A DNA stretch of 15,142 bases from Lachnospiraceae bacterium UBA3785. Its GTDB lineage: Bacteria; Bacillota; Clostridia; Lachnospirales; Lachnospiraceae. The stretch is taken from the NCBI GenBank assembly GCA_002369495.1, contig DFFD01000110.1, forward strand, positions 1,251 through 16,392. The letters run 5' to 3'. Positions 12,909-15,142 of this stretch are shown here, piece after piece. How positions within the stretch are numbered: the stretch's first letter is position 1; each line of letters starts with the position of its first letter. The position numbers were made by a program, and so were the translations under genes. Under the pieces are notes generated by a model. That model had not been told where the DNA came from and searched no databases. It saw only the letters and a list, made by a program, of their open reading frames with translations.

Positions 12909-14525
12909 ATGAAACTTACCTTTATAGGCGCGGACCATGAAGTGACGGGGAGCTGTCACGTGATCGAGGCGGCAGGCAGGACGATCCTCGTGGATTACGG
13001 CATGGAGCAGGGCGTCAATATTTATGAAAATGAACCCCTGCCGGTAAACCCGTGCGACATCGATTTTGTTCTGCTGACGCACGCGCATATCGACCACTCG
13101 GGGAACCTGCCGCTGCTGGCGGCGAGGGGATTTCACGGATCGATCTTTGCGACCAATGCAACCTGCGAGCTCTGCGACATCATGCTGAGGGATTCCGCAG
13201 GCATCCAGGAATTCGAGGCGGAGTGGCGCAACCGCAAGGGCAAGCGTAAAGGCGAACCGGCCTATGAGCCCTACTACACGATGGAGGACGCGCTCGCGGC
13301 CCTGAAGCTCTTTGTGAACTGCGACTACGGCCGGATCTATGAGATCGCGCCGGGTATAAAGATCCGGTTTAATGACGTCGGGCACCTTCTGGGCTCGGCG
13401 GCCATCGAGGTCTGGCTCACGGAGGACGGGAAGGAAGTGAAACTGGTCTTCTCGGGGGACGTCGGAAATAAAAACCAGCCGATCCTGAGAAACCCGGGCC
13501 GGATCGACTCGGCGGATTACGTCATTATCGAGTCCACCTACGGTACGCGGAGCCATGAGCAGGTGTTCGATTATGTGCCGGCGCTTGCTGACGTCCTGAA
13601 GCGCACATTTGACCGAGGCGGGAACGTCGTGATCCCGTCCTTCGCGGTCGGCAGGACGCAGGAAATGCTGTATTTCTTCCGCCAGGTGAAGGAGCAGAGG
13701 CTGGTGGAGGGCCACGAGGATTTCGAGGTCTACGTTGACAGCCCGATGGCGCTGGCGGCGACCAGAGTCTTCAGCGACAATTACGTGGAATGCTACGACG
13801 AGGAGGCGGCTGCGCTGGTGCGCAAGGGGATCAACCCGCTGACATTTGACGGGCTGCGCCTTGCGGAGACCGTGGAGGCTTCCCGGGCGATCAACTTCGA
13901 GCAGAGGCCGAAGGTGATCATCTCGGCCAGCGGCATGTGCGACGCGGGCCGGATCAAGCACCATTTAAAGCACAATCTCTGGCGGCCGGAGTCGACGATC
14001 CTGTTCGTCGGCTACCAGTCCGAGGGGACGCTCGGCCGCAGGCTCGTGGACGGCGTGAAGGAAGTGAAGCTGTTCAATGAAGATATCGCGGTGAACGCGG
14101 AGATCACGGTGCTTCCGGGCATTTCCGGACATGCGGACCGCGAAGGCCTGATCGAGTGGGCCGGCGGCATCAAAGAAAAGCCGAAAAAGTGCTTCGTAGT
14201 GCACGGCGAGGACACGGTGACGGACCTGTTTGCGGAGGAACTTAAGGACAAGCTCGGCTGGGATGCGGCGGCGCCGTATTCCGGGGCGGTCTACGACCTT
14301 GGCGAGGACCGCTTCCTGAAGGTGACCGAGGGCATCCCGTACGTGAAGAAGGATGCGGAGGGAAGACCCGCCGGAGACGGATCTCCGCGCACGCCTTACG
14401 TGCGGCTTGAGGAGACCGGAAAGCGGCTCATGTCGCTCATCCGCGAGAGCCGCGGCCTTACGAACAAGGATCTTGCGAGATTCGCTGACCAGCTCAGCGC
14501 GCTGATCGATAAGTGGGAAAAATAA
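12909..14525 (+). CDS. Beta-CASP metallo-beta-lactamase RNA-processing protein
   Basis: This 538-residue cytosolic protein matches the zinc-dependent beta-CASP nuclease family (CPSF73/Ysh1-like, distinct from RNase J in layout). Visible motifs: THAHIDHSG (57-65, H58/H60/D62/H63), GHLLGSA (158-164, H159), SGDVG (182-186, D184), motif A IESTYG with E208, motif B SGHAD with H408, motif C VVHGED with H432, and ASGMCDAGRIKHHL (340-353) in the beta-CASP half. All catalytic positions are kept, so it should be active, probably as an RNA endo- or exonuclease. About 85 residues follow the catalytic core and have no motif I recognise. The ATG at 12909 has GGAGGAGG directly upstream; the frame opens earlier at 12846 but that codon lies at the promoter. 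An HD gene follows after 19 bases. Confidence 0.92.
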   Translation: MKLTFIGADHEVTGSCHVIEAAGRTILVDYGMEQGVNIYENEPLPVNPCDIDFVLLTHAHIDHSGNLPLLAARGFHGSIFATNATCELCDIMLRDSAGIQEFEAEWRNRKGKRKGEPAYEPYYTMEDALAALKLFVNCDYGRIYEIAPGIKIRFNDVGHLLGSAAIEVWLTEDGKEVKLVFSGDVGNKNQPILRNPGRIDSADYVIIESTYGTRSHEQVFDYVPALADVLKRTFDRGGNVVIPSFAVGRTQEMLYFFRQVKEQRLVEGHEDFEVYVDSPMALAATRVFSDNYVECYDEEAAALVRKGINPLTFDGLRLAETVEASRAINFEQRPKVIISASGMCDAGRIKHHLKHNLWRPESTILFVGYQSEGTLGRRLVDGVKEVKLFNEDIAVNAEITVLPGISGHADREGLIEWAGGIKEKPKKCFVVHGEDTVTDLFAEELKDKLGWDAAAPYSGAVYDLGEDRFLKVTEGIPYVKKDAEGRPAGDGSPRTPYVRLEETGKRLMSLIRESRGLTNKDLARFADQLSALIDKWEK

Positions 14526-14544
14526 TTTCTCAGAGGAGAAAAAT

Positions 14545-15012
14545 ATGACGGAGCGATACGAAGCAGTTAAGGAATACGTCTACGGAAATCTCACGGCGGT
14601 CGAGCCTGAGCGCTCAAGAAATGAGGGGATCCGCCACATCACGGCAGTCTCGCAGTATGCGATCCTGCTGGCGCATGTCCGCGGGGAAAATGCAGAGCTC
14701 GCCGGCGTCGCCGGCCTCTTCCACGACCTCTACGCGTATGTCACCGGGATACGTAAGAACCACGCGGCCGGCGGGGCGGCCCTGGCGAAGAAGTGGTTAG
14801 ACGAGACCGGGCTTTTCACGGAGGCGGAGAAGGAGGCGATCGTCGGAGCGGTTTACTATCACAGTGAGAAGCAGAAGACGCATTTTCCGCTCGATGAGAT
14901 CCTGAAGGATGCGGATGTGCTCGACCATCTCTTCATGAACCCCGGCGCGGTGATCATGGGAGAGAGGGAGCGCGCGGAGCGGCTGATGGGGGAGCTGCAT
15001 TTTTCAACGTAA
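14545..15012 (+). CDS. HD-domain phosphohydrolase
   Basis: This 155-residue protein has the HD superfamily metal site: H31 (IRHITAV), the H60-D61 doublet in LFHDLYAY, and a final Asp in LKDADVLDH (D122/D124), with H73 and H106 as further candidate ligands. Small HD proteins of this kind hydrolyse phosphate esters of nucleotides or related compounds, but the substrate is not predictable. An AGAGGAG site precedes the ATG. It lies 19 bases after the beta-CASP gene and is probably cotranscribed, which suggests a link to nucleotide or RNA metabolism, although this is weak evidence. Its stop codon is followed at once by a GGGACGGTT repeat array. Confidence 0.88.
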   Translation: MTERYEAVKEYVYGNLTAVEPERSRNEGIRHITAVSQYAILLAHVRGENAELAGVAGLFHDLYAYVTGIRKNHAAGGAALAKKWLDETGLFTEAEKEAIVGAVYYHSEKQKTHFPLDEILKDADVLDHLFMNPGAVIMGERERAERLMGELHFST

Positions 15013-15013
15013 T

Positions 15014-15142
15014 GGGGACGGTTCTTCACCCGTTGGGGGACGGTTCTTCACCCGTTGAGGGACGGTTCTTCACCCGTCGAAGAACCGTCCCCCAACCGTC
15101 GAAGAACCGTCCCCCAACCGTCGAAGAACCGTCCCTCACCCG
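15014..15142. repeat. Triple nested GGGACGGTTCTTC array (element 3), may run past the window edge
   Basis: Three direct copies of GGGACGGTTCTTC start at 15015, 15037 and 15059, on an exact 22-base period with spacer CACCCGTTG or similar. Three inverted copies, GAAGAACCGTCCC, end at 15091, 15113 and 15135, with the same period. All pairs share one centre of symmetry (coordinate sum 30150), so the block from 15015 to 15135 can fold as one long interrupted stem or as several. The innermost loop is ACCCGTC. The 22-bp spacers differ between arms at about three positions. It starts two bases after the HD stop codon and contains no A/T tract, so it does not look like an ordinary terminator. Confidence 0.9.

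Noticed and set aside
15014..15142. CRISPR array
   Set aside because: The period is only 22 bp with spacers of about 9 bp that are nearly identical, and half the copies are inverted; no cas genes are present.

Overview
The window looks like chromosomal DNA of a GC-rich Clostridia member, most likely Lachnospiraceae-like. This rests on strong AGGAGG-type ribosome sites, protein families typical of Firmicutes (PrsW, an RGDQ-type MurG, a short SerA with an ACT domain), and a Tad/Flp pilus gene order (Flp, DUF5702, TadE, A24 peptidase, TadE, DUF6382-FHA) that I associate with that family. The species cannot be fixed from the sequence. I see no rRNA, tRNA, CRISPR array, phage gene or transposase.

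Layout: (1) 1-4179 (+) is an RND efflux permease missing its first residues, with a coiled-coil insertion of about 330 residues in its porter domain. (2) 4181-4281 is a long perfect palindrome built from GGGACGGTT cores, lying between convergent gene ends. (3) 4293-5471 (-) is serA, and 5616-6299 (-) is a PrsW-type membrane protease; each has its own promoter, with a terminator between them. (4) 6521-11138 (+) is a six-gene Tad-pilus accessory operon: Flp pilin, DUF5702 protein, TadE-like protein, prepilin peptidase, second TadE-like protein, and a DUF6382-FHA membrane protein. No ATPase, platform, secretin-like or CpaB gene is present here. (5) 11146-11285 is a second GGGACGGTT palindrome cluster between convergent operon ends. 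(6) 11300-12799 (-) holds murG followed by a HIT-family hydrolase. (7) 12909-15012 (+) holds a beta-CASP metallo-beta-lactamase RNA-processing protein and an HD-domain hydrolase, transcribed divergently from murG out of a compact region with overlapping predicted promoters. (8) 15014-15142 is a third GGGACGGTT cluster, three direct plus three inverted copies on a 22-bp period, which may run past the window edge.

The most distinctive feature is the repeat family. Fourteen exact GGGACGGTT/AACCGTCCC cores, plus one variant, lie in three short intergenic segments. Each segment follows a gene's 3' end, is arranged as concentric palindromes, and in two cases encloses a hairpin that looks like a bidirectional terminator. 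The pattern fits a REP/REPIN-like non-autonomous family spread in trans, perhaps by an IS200-like Y1 transposase encoded elsewhere. The second notable region is the Tad operon, which carries pilin, pseudopilins, peptidase and a phosphothreonine-reader protein but would have to borrow its motor from another locus.
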